A stretch of 64,000 bases of DNA from Gemmatimonas sp. (lineage in GTDB: Bacteria; Gemmatimonadota; Gemmatimonadetes; Gemmatimonadales; Gemmatimonadaceae), in NCBI GenBank assembly GCA_021154325.1, contig JAJKIR010000133.1:1-64000 (forward strand), written 5' to 3'. Both the position numbers and the translations under genes were made by a program. This document shows, piece by piece, positions 8,379 to 16,161 of the stretch. A model generated the notes under the pieces. The model saw only the letters and a program-made list of their open reading frames with translations. It made no database searches and had not been told where the DNA came from. Numbering within the stretch: the stretch's first letter is position 1; each line of letters opens with the position of its first letter.

Positions 8379-9680
8379 TCATGGGGCCGCCCGCTTGCGC
8401 CGGCGCGCCGTGAGAAAGACGTCGATCTCGTCGGGCCGCGGATTGATGAAGTCGAGACGCACGCGCCCGTCCGCGGTCTCGCTGATGGTTCCTGGTATCG
8501 TGCTGTTCGTGAGGTACCACCCCGCCGGCAGGACGACGGCGTTCGCCGGCCGGCCGAAGGAGCGATCCCAGAGGAGCGTGTCACCAACGAGGCGGTAGCG
8601 CGCGCTGTCGGTGTATGTCTCGTACATCCGCAGCCGCACCGACCCGTTCGGCTTCACCGCCGCGAAGTGAAAGACCACCACCTGGGTCGTCGGCGTCACG
8701 TCGGCGACGTCCAATCCGGCGCGGCGAATCGCGTCGCCCGTCAGAATCTCCCATTTCAGCTCCTCGCCGGTGTCCAGAACCCGGGCCGACGGGCTGGAGA
8801 CGCTGCTCCCGGTGCGCACGACGTTCAGGTACTTGTCGATGCCCACTCTGGATTCTGTGTAGTCGTGGTAGAGGTCGAAGGCGTGGGTCTCCGGCTGTTG
8901 AAGGAAGTAGACGATCTCGCGATTCTGGTGCGCGCGCTCGTCCGGAAGGATGCGGCGCTCGCCAGACGCCGACGCTGGTGTCGCGTCCCGCGCGAGGAGG
9001 AAACCACGAGGCGTGCTGGCAGTCTGGACGACATCGTTCGCGCGAATCACGGCGTTCGGCAGACGGCGAGCCTTGAGCACGAGCGGGGCTTCCGCCGGAA
9101 GGGCGTTCCAGAAGCTCACTGAGAGCCGGCCCGGTGTCTCCTCGATGATCTGTGACGGCACGTTGCACGAGACGACCTCGTACCCTTCCGGGAGAACGAT
9201 CGCGTTGCGCTTGATGCCGAGCGGCCGCGCGAAGACGAGAAGTCCGTTCTCCTCGTAGTAGCTCTTCGGATCGAAATACGTCTTGTCGATGAGAATCCGC
9301 GCCTCGCCATCTTTTGGGACTCGGCGCGCGAGATGGACCCGGATGTATTGCGACGTGGAGTCCGCATTTCGCACTCCGCCGGCCCGGGCGATGTCACCGC
9401 TGACGACCTCGAACGCGAGTGGAGCACCGGTGAGGCGATCGTACACGTGCTCGTTGCTGGCGACGCTTCCCTTTCGAATCGGATTGAAGAACTGTGTCGC
9501 ACCCGCCGTGGTCGCCGTCACCTCGTAGTAGACGCGGAAGCTGGCCGAGCCCGGGGCGAGGAGCTCGTATCGGGTGTAATCATCTGATTGCGTCTGCAGC
9601 GCGATGGTCGCCTGCTGGCCGAACGCCGCCGTACCGGCGAGCGCACTGATGCAGAGAGGAGCGAGAGCGAACCGGATCAT
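8379..9680 (-). CDS. Secreted protein with two copies of an unrecognised domain
   Basis: A 433-residue protein with a signal peptide (MIRFALAPLCISALAGTAAF, cleavage near GQQ). The mature part consists of two related halves. Half one contains VYDRLTGAPLAFEVVSGD, NAIVLPEGYEVVSCNVPSQI and VSFWNALPAEAPLVLKARR. Half two contains VLDTGEELKWEILTGD, NAVVLPAGWYLTNSTIPGTI and LDFINPRPDEIDVFLTARR in the same order. I do not recognise the domain family; it looks like a beta-rich periplasmic or outer-surface module. It is the first gene of the two-component operon, so it could be the sensory accessory protein or a co-regulated target. Confidence 0.8.
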   Translation of the reverse strand: MIRFALAPLCISALAGTAAFGQQATIALQTQSDDYTRYELLAPGSASFRVYYEVTATTAGATQFFNPIRKGSVASNEHVYDRLTGAPLAFEVVSGDIARAGGVRNADSTSQYIRVHLARRVPKDGEARILIDKTYFDPKSYYEENGLLVFARPLGIKRNAIVLPEGYEVVSCNVPSQIIEETPGRLSVSFWNALPAEAPLVLKARRLPNAVIRANDVVQTASTPRGFLLARDATPASASGERRILPDERAHQNREIVYFLQQPETHAFDLYHDYTESRVGIDKYLNVVRTGSSVSSPSARVLDTGEELKWEILTGDAIRRAGLDVADVTPTTQVVVFHFAAVKPNGSVRLRMYETYTDSARYRLVGDTLLWDRSFGRPANAVVLPAGWYLTNSTIPGTISETADGRVRLDFINPRPDEIDVFLTARRRKRAAP

Positions 9681-9741
9681 GGGGCGTCCTTGACGGTGGG
9701 ATCGTCGGCAATTCTACGGCGGCGAGCGCGCAGCGATAGTC

Positions 9742-9762
9742 GCGTCCCGCGTCCCGCGCCCC
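9742..9762. repeat. Three heptamers GCGYCCC
   Basis: GCGTCCC, GCGTCCC and GCGCCCC follow one another without a gap in the 153-bp divergent spacer between the secreted-protein gene and the DUF3108 gene. The complement GGGACGC recurs as heptamers at 50617 and 52906. Confidence 0.7.
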
Positions 9763-9833
9763 GGACATGGCATGAGGCATGAACCTGATCTCTCAATCGA
9801 CACGGCGGACGCGACGACTGTGATGCGACAGCG

Positions 9834-10925
9834 ATGACACGGAAGGGTGTGGGACGGGTGTGCGATGCGAGTGTCATCCTCGTAGCGTTCGTCGTGCTCG
9901 CCTGCCGCGATCGAGGTGGCGCGGCGAGCGCCGATTCCACGACTGCACTTGGTGCGACCGCAGCCGCGGCGGCGCCCAGGGGAGAATCCGCGGTAGTGCC
10001 GCAGACGAAGGCACCGGCGCGCGTGAGCGGAGCGACGGCCGCGACTCGCACGACGACGACGCCGCCCAATGCCCCCACCTCGCCGGCAGCGCCGAAAGAT
10101 TCAGTGGCCGCGCACGCCAAGGCCGAAGCCACGGCGGCGCCGAGCACTACGGCCACGCCGGCGGCTCCAGTTGCGCCGTCGGCGCCCGCGCCGCCTCCCG
10201 GTCCGTCCGCGCTCGAGCTCGCGCTCGCCCGGCTCCCATTCGGCAACACCGAGCGACTCGACTACCAGGTGAAATACGGTTTTCTCGGCGTCGGGAGCGC
10301 GGTGCTCGAGGTGCTCGGCCTCGATGCCGTGCGCGGCACTCCCGCCGTGCACGTGACGTTCACCGTCAAGGGCGGCATCCGCGTGTATCGCGTGAACGAC
10401 ACCTACGAGAGCTGGTTCGATCCCACGACTTACTCGACGCTGCGCGCGGTGCAGAATATCGACGAGGGCTCCTACGACCGCGAGCGCAACTTCGAGTTCT
10501 TCCCCGATCGAAAGATGTTCAAGGAGAACGACAAGCCGGAGGCGTCGACCGTCGCCGATCCGCTGGACGAGGCGTCGTTTCTCTTCTTTCTGCGCAGCAT
10601 ACCGCTCGAGGTCGGACAGACGTACGAGTTCGCGCGCTATTTCCGGGCGGAGAAGAATCCGGTGCGGGTCGTCGTCGTGCGCAAGGAGTCGGTGAAGGTG
10701 CCGGCAGGGAACTTCAACACGGTCGTCGTTAGGCCGGTAATCAAGACCTCCGGGATCTTCGGCGAAGGCGGGCGCGCCGAAGTCTGGTTCACTGACGACA
10801 GCACGCGGACGCTCGTGCAGCTCAAGTCGCAGCTGAAATTCGGCTCGCTCAATCTGTATCTAAAAAGCCGGCGGCCCGGTGTGGCGTGGCAGGGCGCGGC
10901 GACGGTTGCGTCGCCAGCGCGGTGA
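9834..10925 (+). CDS. DUF3108-domain lipoprotein
   Basis: A 363-residue protein with a lipoprotein signal (lipobox VLAC, Cys24), a low-complexity Ala/Thr/Pro linker of about 110 residues, and a C-terminal DUF3108-like domain starting near LDYQVKYGFLGVGSAVLEV and containing VYRVNDTYESWFDP and VPAGNFNTVVVRP. DUF3108 proteins are periplasmic or outer-membrane-attached beta-rich proteins of unknown function. The long linker suggests that the domain is held away from the membrane. A site-2-protease-like gene starts 13 bp downstream. The reading frame carries one CGTTAGGC motif coding Val-Arg. Confidence 0.82.
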   Translation: MTRKGVGRVCDASVILVAFVVLACRDRGGAASADSTTALGATAAAAAPRGESAVVPQTKAPARVSGATAATRTTTTPPNAPTSPAAPKDSVAAHAKAEATAAPSTTATPAAPVAPSAPAPPPGPSALELALARLPFGNTERLDYQVKYGFLGVGSAVLEVLGLDAVRGTPAVHVTFTVKGGIRVYRVNDTYESWFDPTTYSTLRAVQNIDEGSYDRERNFEFFPDRKMFKENDKPEASTVADPLDEASFLFFLRSIPLEVGQTYEFARYFRAEKNPVRVVVVRKESVKVPAGNFNTVVVRPVIKTSGIFGEGGRAEVWFTDDSTRTLVQLKSQLKFGSLNLYLKSRRPGVAWQGAATVASPAR

Positions 10926-10938
10926 CGAGGCGACGGCG

Positions 10939-11637
10939 ATGAGATGGTCGTGGCGTATCGGCCGCGTGGCGGGGATCGGCATCTCCGTCCATGTGACGTT
11001 CCTCCTGATCCTGCTCTGGATCGTGGTGGAGGAGTACACGCTTGGCGTGCGCGCGATGGCGGGGACGGCGCTGTACGTGGTCGCGCTCTTCACGATCGTC
11101 GTGCTGCACGAGCTGGGTCACGCGCTCACAGCGCGACGATTCGGCATCGTGACACGCGACATCATTCTGCTTCCGATCGGCGGGGTAGCGCGTCTCGAGC
11201 GGATGCCGCGCAACCCGCGCCAGGAGCTGCTCGTTGCCGTCGCGGGACCGGCCGTGAACGTGGTGCTGGCGCTCGCTCTCCTGGCGATTGTGCGGCTCAC
11301 GGGGACGCTGCCGGCAGCGGATCTCTACGACTTCGATCCGTTGTTGTCGGTGCGCGGCTTTCTGTTTCAGCTGGTGTTCGTGAACGTGGTGCTCGCGCTC
11401 TTCAACATGCTCCCGGCGTTCCCGATGGATGGCGGCCGGGTGCTCCGCGCGCTGCTGGCGATGCGGATGAGCAGCTACGCGCGCGCGACGGGTATCGCGG
11501 CGCGTGTCGGCCGCGTGCTGGCTCTGGCGCTGGCGGCGGCAGGGCTGTATGAGCTGCGCAATCCGTTCTGGGTGCTGATCGCGATGTTCGTGTGGATGGC
11601 GGCGGGCACGGAGGCCGCGGCGGTGCGCGAGGCGTGA
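10939..11637 (+). CDS. Site-2 protease family (M50) membrane metallopeptidase
   Basis: A 232-residue intramembrane protease with about six hydrophobic segments. The zinc motif HELGH is at 57-61 and the third ligand lies in NMLPAFPMDGGR (DGG 164-166). It resembles SREBP S2P-like bacterial enzymes, but the tandem CBS domains often found at the C-terminus are missing, giving a minimal enzyme. The ATG at 10939 follows GAGG and is preferred to an ATG inside the preceding gene. Family members cleave membrane-bound anti-sigma factors or similar substrates; none is encoded here. Confidence 0.88.
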   Translation: MRWSWRIGRVAGIGISVHVTFLLILLWIVVEEYTLGVRAMAGTALYVVALFTIVVLHELGHALTARRFGIVTRDIILLPIGGVARLERMPRNPRQELLVAVAGPAVNVVLALALLAIVRLTGTLPAADLYDFDPLLSVRGFLFQLVFVNVVLALFNMLPAFPMDGGRVLRALLAMRMSSYARATGIAARVGRVLALALAAAGLYELRNPFWVLIAMFVWMAAGTEAAAVREA

Positions 11638-11671
11638 GGCGGGGGCGGGGGCGGGGGGCGCCGTTCCGGCG

Positions 11672-12028
11672 TCAGTCCTCGTAATAGCGATCGATGGCGC
11701 GGCGCACGAGGCGATCGTAGAGCGACGCGAGCTGGAGTCGGTCGAGCTGCGAGAAGGTGAACTCCCGCCAGAGGGCCCGGAGCGAGATGAGCATGCGTTC
11801 CGGTGTGTAGCCAGCATCGTGCGCGGCCGTCGCGAGCCCGGACGCCACCCGCTCGACCTCGGCGCCGAGGTCGCGCCGGCCGTCGAGGTATCCAGTGATG
11901 ACGACGCGCAGCTCCGACAGGACAGCGGCGGGAATCCACGCGTGCTCGCGCTGGGCCGACTGATTCTGCTCCAAAGGACGCTCGTCCACGCCCACTCCTC
12001 CGTCCGCGATCTCGCAGTCGTTATGCAT
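11672..12028 (-). CDS. Small helical hypothetical protein
   Basis: A 118-residue soluble, largely helical protein with acidic N-terminus and segments such as YTPERMLISLRALWREF and LYDRLVRRAIDRYYED. I do not recognise a family. The ATG at 12028 is chosen over 64 upstream codons whose composition (arginine- and histidine-rich) looks non-coding. It is convergent with the site-2 protease, 34 bp away. Confidence 0.6.
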   Translation of the reverse strand: MHNDCEIADGGVGVDERPLEQNQSAQREHAWIPAAVLSELRVVITGYLDGRRDLGAEVERVASGLATAAHDAGYTPERMLISLRALWREFTFSQLDRLQLASLYDRLVRRAIDRYYED

Positions 12029-12212
12029 CGATCCCGCGGCGCCCGCATCGCAGCCCGGTCGGTGACGGCATCTGCTGGAAGTTGCGAGATTGCTAATCAT
12101 GGGGTGAAGGCAAGACGTGTGCCCTCGATTCGACGTCCGTTCTCGCGCCGCGCGCACAATGTTTGCCCGACGAAGGGGTTCGGTTCGACTCGCCGCCGTC
12201 AAGGAGATCGCG

Positions 12213-12539
12213 ATGTCCACGGAAAACGGGAAACGCCAGCGAAGACGATCGACGCGCGTCCGTCGCGCGAGCAGAACCCCGCCCGCCGATGCGGCTCTCC
12301 CGGCTGCCGACGACGAGTCTGGCCATCAGGCCGCGCGCGAGCACTACCGTCGCGAAAAGGCGCGGCGCGCCGCACAAGTGCGGCCGGCGGAGCATCCGCT
12401 GGAGCAGGCTCGGCGCGCGTATCACGCGCTGCTGGCCTCTGATGCTGAGCGCGCAAGGGGGGGCCGACCCAGAAAGACGGGCGCACCCGCGGCGAAAAAG
12501 CAGAAAGGGTCCGAGCCCGACGCCGAAAGCCAGGATTAG
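12213..12539 (+). CDS. Small basic hypothetical protein
   Basis: A 108-residue, very basic, low-complexity protein with many Arg, Ala and Lys residues. The ATG at 12213 is preceded by AAGGAG at good distance, which decides the start over two upstream in-frame ATGs. It contains one helical stretch (REHYRREKARRAAQ...ARRAYHALLASDAERARG) and a KKQKG-type tail, so it could bind nucleic acid, but nothing specific supports that. Not assigned to a family. Confidence 0.6.
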   Translation: MSTENGKRQRRRSTRVRRASRTPPADAALPAADDESGHQAAREHYRREKARRAAQVRPAEHPLEQARRAYHALLASDAERARGGRPRKTGAPAAKKQKGSEPDAESQD

Positions 12540-12622
12540 TCCTTGGCTTTGTCATCAACGGCCGTAACCGTTCACCGGTTCAGCGAGTCCTAGAGCGAAT
12601 CCAATTCGACGCCGAGGACGTG

Positions 12623-14020
12623 ATGGTGACTGATGGCGGCCGTACCACGGCTCCCCCCGAGCTGCTCTATCTGCTGCATGGCGATCCCAGCGAGCTAGCC
12701 GAAGCGCTCGCGGGGATGCGCGCCGCCGATGTCGCGGACGCGTTGCGCGATCTCGGGCCGGACGCGGGCGCGAAGGTGATGGCGGCGCTCCCCTTCGATC
12801 TCGCGGTACAGGTGTTCGATGAGCCGGAGCTGGATCGGTTCCGAGCCGACATCATCCACCGCATGGCACCCGAGTCGGCGGCCGCACTCGCCGAAGCGAT
12901 GTCGGCGGATCAGCGCGCGGATCTCGTGCGCGAGCTGCAGGAGAGCGATCGCGTCAAGCTGCTGAAGCTGCTCGACGCCCCGACGCGCCGGTCGCTCGAG
13001 ATGCTTCTCGACTATCCGCCCGAGAGTGCAGGCGGGATCATGACGACGGAGTTCGTCTCGATCCCCGAGACGTGGCGCGTGGAACAGGCGCTCCGCTACA
13101 TCGGTGAAGTAGGGCGCGCCAAGGAAACCGTCTACGCGGTGTACGTCCTCGACGGCGAGCAGCGACTCGCCCACGTCGTGTCGCTGCGCGAGCTGATGGT
13201 CGCGGAACGAGGGGCGGTGGTCACCGACGTCGGCGACCAGCGTCGGCCGCTCACGGTTCGACCGCTGACCGATCGCGAAGAGGTCGCGCGGATGATCTCG
13301 AAGTACAATCTCCTCGCCGTGCCTGTCGTGGACGAGGGTGGCCACGTGCTCGGCATCGTCACCGTCGACGACGTGATCGACGCGATCGTGCGCGAGCAGA
13401 CGGAAGACGTGCAGAAGTTCGGCGGTATGGAGGCCCTCGACGCACCGTACATGGAGATCAGCCTCGTCCGCATGATAAAGAAGCGCGCCGGCTGGCTCTG
13501 CGCGCTCTTTCTTTCGGAGATGCTGACCGCGACGGCGATGCAGCATTTCGAGGGGGAGATCGCGCGCGCGGTGGTGCTCTCGATGTTCATTCCGCTGGTG
13601 ATGAGCTCCGGCGGCAACTCGGGGTCCCAGGCGACGTCGCTGATCATCCGCGCCCTGGCGCTGCACGAGATCCGGCTCGGCGACTGGTGGCGCATCGCGA
13701 TGCGCGAACTCCCGACCGGTCTCGTCCTCGGCACCATCCTGGGCGTGATCGGCATCATCCGCATCGAGGCGTGGCAGCACTTTCATCTCTTCGATTACGG
13801 GCAGCACTACCACCTGGTCGCGCTCACGGTGGGCGGCGCCCTCGTCGGCATCGTCTGCTTCGGGTCGTTCGCGGGGTCGATGCTTCCCTTTCTCCTCAAG
13901 CGCATCGGCTTCGATCCCGCCAGCGCGTCGGCGCCGTTCGTCGCAACGCTCGTGGACGTCACGGGACTCGTGATCTACTTCAGCGTGGCGTTGCTCGTAT
14001 TGCGGGGGACGCTGCTGTAA
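12623..14020 (+). CDS. mgtE: Magnesium transporter MgtE
   Basis: A 465-residue Mg2+ channel with the full MgtE order: N-terminal helical superhelix (about 1-135), tandem CBS domains (about 140-265, with VPVVDEGGHVLGIVTVDDVI) and a five-helix membrane domain (about 290-465). The pore region holds SSGGNSGSQATSLIIRALAL, strongly conserved in the family. The CBS/N domains close the pore at high Mg2+. The ATG at 12623, five bases after GAGG, is used; a GTG directly before it is in frame. Length is normal for the family. Confidence 0.95.
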   Translation: MVTDGGRTTAPPELLYLLHGDPSELAEALAGMRAADVADALRDLGPDAGAKVMAALPFDLAVQVFDEPELDRFRADIIHRMAPESAAALAEAMSADQRADLVRELQESDRVKLLKLLDAPTRRSLEMLLDYPPESAGGIMTTEFVSIPETWRVEQALRYIGEVGRAKETVYAVYVLDGEQRLAHVVSLRELMVAERGAVVTDVGDQRRPLTVRPLTDREEVARMISKYNLLAVPVVDEGGHVLGIVTVDDVIDAIVREQTEDVQKFGGMEALDAPYMEISLVRMIKKRAGWLCALFLSEMLTATAMQHFEGEIARAVVLSMFIPLVMSSGGNSGSQATSLIIRALALHEIRLGDWWRIAMRELPTGLVLGTILGVIGIIRIEAWQHFHLFDYGQHYHLVALTVGGALVGIVCFGSFAGSMLPFLLKRIGFDPASASAPFVATLVDVTGLVIYFSVALLVLRGTLL

Positions 14021-14066
14021 GAGCCGCGGGATGACCGGCCGGCGCGCCGGCGGGTATCATTTCGTC

Positions 14067-14525
14067 ATGCGCAGGAGATGGATCGTCATCATGCTCGGGA
14101 TCGCGCCTCGGCTGCTCGGGGCGCAGGCACAGCCGCCGCGGATGCCTGTGCCTGACGAGTGCTTCGGCTTCAAGTTCGGGAGCTGGGATCCGCCGCTGAA
14201 GAGTGTCGCGAGCACCTACAACCCGGGGTACGACCCGGTGTCGAGCGCACCGGCGGGATCACCGCGCGATTGGGCGGCGCGCATACCGAACGGGAAACCG
14301 GAGACGGCGGCCGACTCGGTGCTGCTGCTCTTTCCGGGGTGGTGGCCGGCGGGCGTCGCCATCGAGTGGACGGAGCAGCGCGGCGACACGCTCCTTGGCA
14401 GGGCACGCGCGCTCGTCGCCGACGGACGGGTGAAGAATCCGGTGACGGCCGTTCGGGGAATGCATGTGGCCTGCCGGCGACCCGAAGAGCCGCGGCGCGA
14501 CACGAGCAGCGTGCGGGGTTCGTGA
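14067..14525 (+). CDS. Secreted hypothetical protein
   Basis: A 152-residue protein with a signal peptide (MRRRWIVIMLGIAPRLLGAQAQ). The mature part begins PPRMPVPDECFGFKFGSWDP and has two cysteines far apart, the second in GMHVACRRPEE. No known domain recognised. The start at 14067 is set by the signal peptide. It lies 46 bp after mgtE on the same strand and could share its transcript. Confidence 0.6.
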   Translation: MRRRWIVIMLGIAPRLLGAQAQPPRMPVPDECFGFKFGSWDPPLKSVASTYNPGYDPVSSAPAGSPRDWAARIPNGKPETAADSVLLLFPGWWPAGVAIEWTEQRGDTLLGRARALVADGRVKNPVTAVRGMHVACRRPEEPRRDTSSVRGS

Positions 14526-14555
14526 CCTGACCGGCAGCGCCGCTGTCCATTCGGT

Positions 14556-14984
14556 ATGCGATTCGATCGAAAGTTCTACCTCATCGCGCCGACGCTCGTC
14601 CTGGTGTTCATCGTCGCCGGCGTCTTCTACACTGCCAGTCGGTTGCGGCAGATCGTCGCGGCGAGCGACAACCTGCAGCGGCGCTTGGACTACGTCACGC
14701 AGATCGAGCACGGACAGCGCCGGATCACGAACGAAAAAGCGGTGCAGCTCGTGCGCCTCTCCCTCGAGGCCGAACAGGTACGGTCGAGCGCGATCGTCGC
14801 CACCAATGAGCTGCTGCTGACGCTCGGTGTGATGACCTTCCTCTGCTGCGGCGGGCTACTCTGGGCGATCAAGGGGGTTCCACGCACGCTCCCGCTGCGC
14901 GGCCCAGTGCTCTTCAGGATCGCTCCCCGATCGAGCGGATCTCGATGGTCAGGGCAGGATGCTTCGCGGCGCCTGCCTCGATGA
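14556..14984 (+). CDS. Small two-helix membrane protein with coiled-coil-like loop
   Basis: A 142-residue protein with a membrane segment at about residues 8-28 (YLIAPTLVLVFIVAGVFYTA), a helical extracytoplasmic segment of about 55 residues and a second membrane segment (LLLTLGVMTFLCCGGLLWAI). The last 30 or so residues overlap an opposite-strand gene by 71 bp and look compositionally different, so the natural end may be slightly mis-set by a frameshift or the overlap may be real. Function unknown. Confidence 0.55.
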   Translation: MRFDRKFYLIAPTLVLVFIVAGVFYTASRLRQIVAASDNLQRRLDYVTQIEHGQRRITNEKAVQLVRLSLEAEQVRSSAIVATNELLLTLGVMTFLCCGGLLWAIKGVPRTLPLRGPVLFRIAPRSSGSRWSGQDASRRLPR

Positions 14985-15084
14985 TGTCGCGGACGGCCTT
15001 GGTCGTGGATTGCGCGAAATCGTGCGCGGGCTCGTCCTCGCCTTCGATCCAGAGGCGGACGTCGAGGGAGATCGCTTTTTTCAT
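14914..15084 (-). CDS. Small protein, 56 aa, overlapping its convergent neighbour
   Basis: Reading the minus strand from the ATG at 15084 gives a 56-residue protein beginning MKKAISLDVRLWIEGED and ending TIEIRSIGERS, with a stop at 14914. Composition, codon use and a plausible beta-helix-beta pattern look like a real small gene, in contrast to the arginine-rich shadow frames around it. No strong Shine-Dalgarno sequence is visible. The 3' end overlaps the convergent membrane-protein frame by 71 bp. Function unknown. Confidence 0.6.
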   Translation of the reverse strand: MKKAISLDVRLWIEGEDEPAHDFAQSTTKAVRDIIEAGAAKHPALTIEIRSIGERS

Positions 15085-15112
15085 GGCATGACCGGTTGGG
15101 AGAAGCGGAAAG

Positions 15113-15375
15113 GTGGCTGAGACTGAGTGTTGAGGCCTCAGAGCTCAGATCGATCTTTTTCGAAGTGAGGTGCGAGCATCTCACCCACGACAGCGAGTCC
15201 AGCCTCGAGATCTCAGCTCCGAGTCTTCAGACGTGAGACTCTGCATCTCGATCTCACGTCCGACACCTCGAGGCCGAGGTCTCGATTCTGGACTCGCAAT
15301 ACCGGGCGAGATGCCGATACCGCCGCACCGAGAAGGAGTGATCTGAGCTCTGAGATCTGAAGCCTCAGTCTCACC
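15113..15375. repeat. Degenerate heptamer element with terminal inverted repeats
   Basis: This 263-bp stretch is almost entirely words built on GAG/CTC with a seven-base period (for example near the right end ATCTGAG, CTCTGAG, ATCTGAA, GCCTCAG, TCTCACC). The left end (15113-15151, containing CTGAGACTGAG and CTCAGAGCTCAGATC) is the imperfect inverted repeat of the right end (15340-15375). The right end contains the stop codon of the next gene (15371-15373). No gene is visible in the element. Confidence 0.65.
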
Positions 15376-16123
15376 GCATCTCCACCCATTTTCCCTCCCG
15401 CTGGACCTCGATGCGCATGACGGGGTGAATTTCCCATAACGTTCCTCGAGTCTTTCCCAGTTGATCGGGATGCTCGGGATCGAGCATGAGCCAGCCGCTC
15501 ACGCGTACGAGTGTGCTATCGCGAACGAGCTTGCGGATGTCTCCGATCGACCATTCGGGGTGGCCGGCGCGAATCACGGGCGTCGTCTCGACGACGATCG
15601 AGCGGCGGCGGTCCTTTCCTGGTGAGGCAGCGAGCCAGAGGTGCCAGTCCCGGAACTTCGACGCGGCGCCGTGACAGTTCGGCGACTCGGGCCCCTCCAC
15701 CTTTGCGCCGACGAAGTAGCCCTCGATGGCCACCGGCTTTCCTTCATTCGCCGCGACCCGCCGCGTGTCGCCCCGGCTCCAATTCGTGCGTACGCGCCTA
15801 ACGACGCCGGGCGGCCAGTCGAGGTCGACGATCTGTGCGAACGGCGTCGGCACCCAGGCAGCGGTGTCGACGCGATTCTTGAGGCGATTGAGCTCGCGGT
15901 CGCCACCATCCCCAGCGGCGGGACACCCCTCGAATCCCGGCGATTCGGGGGCAGGGACGGGGCGCCGCGCGATCGTGGGACGCCCATCCGTCCGCGCCGG
16001 TGTGACGCCCGCGCTCGACTGGACGACGACGCGCCGCTCGGAGAGCCGCCGCGCCACGAGCAGGAGGGTGAAGGCGAGGATCGCCAGGAGGAGCGCGCGC
16101 CTAACGATTGGACGTAAGGGCAT
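15371..16123 (-). CDS. Membrane-anchored hypothetical protein with OB-fold-like C-terminal region
   Basis: A 250-residue protein. An N-terminal membrane anchor (ALLLAILAFTLLLVARRL) is followed by a polar linker and a C-terminal region with CHG...WHLWLAASPG, SIVVETTPVIRAGHPEW, VRVSGWLMLDPEHPDQ and TRGTLWEIHPVMRIEV. The same ordered motifs occur in small secreted proteins of several phyla annotated only as hypothetical; they suggest a compact beta-barrel that might bind a nucleic acid or metal, which is inference. The ATG at 16123 gives the anchor directly at the N-terminus. Two CGTTAGGC motifs lie in the frame. Confidence 0.65.
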   Translation of the reverse strand: MPLRPIVRRALLLAILAFTLLLVARRLSERRVVVQSSAGVTPARTDGRPTIARRPVPAPESPGFEGCPAAGDGGDRELNRLKNRVDTAAWVPTPFAQIVDLDWPPGVVRRVRTNWSRGDTRRVAANEGKPVAIEGYFVGAKVEGPESPNCHGAASKFRDWHLWLAASPGKDRRRSIVVETTPVIRAGHPEWSIGDIRKLVRDSTLVRVSGWLMLDPEHPDQLGKTRGTLWEIHPVMRIEVQREGKWVEMR

Positions 16124-16161
16124 CAGCGCGACATATTTAGCGCGGTCCAACGCGGCGCGCC

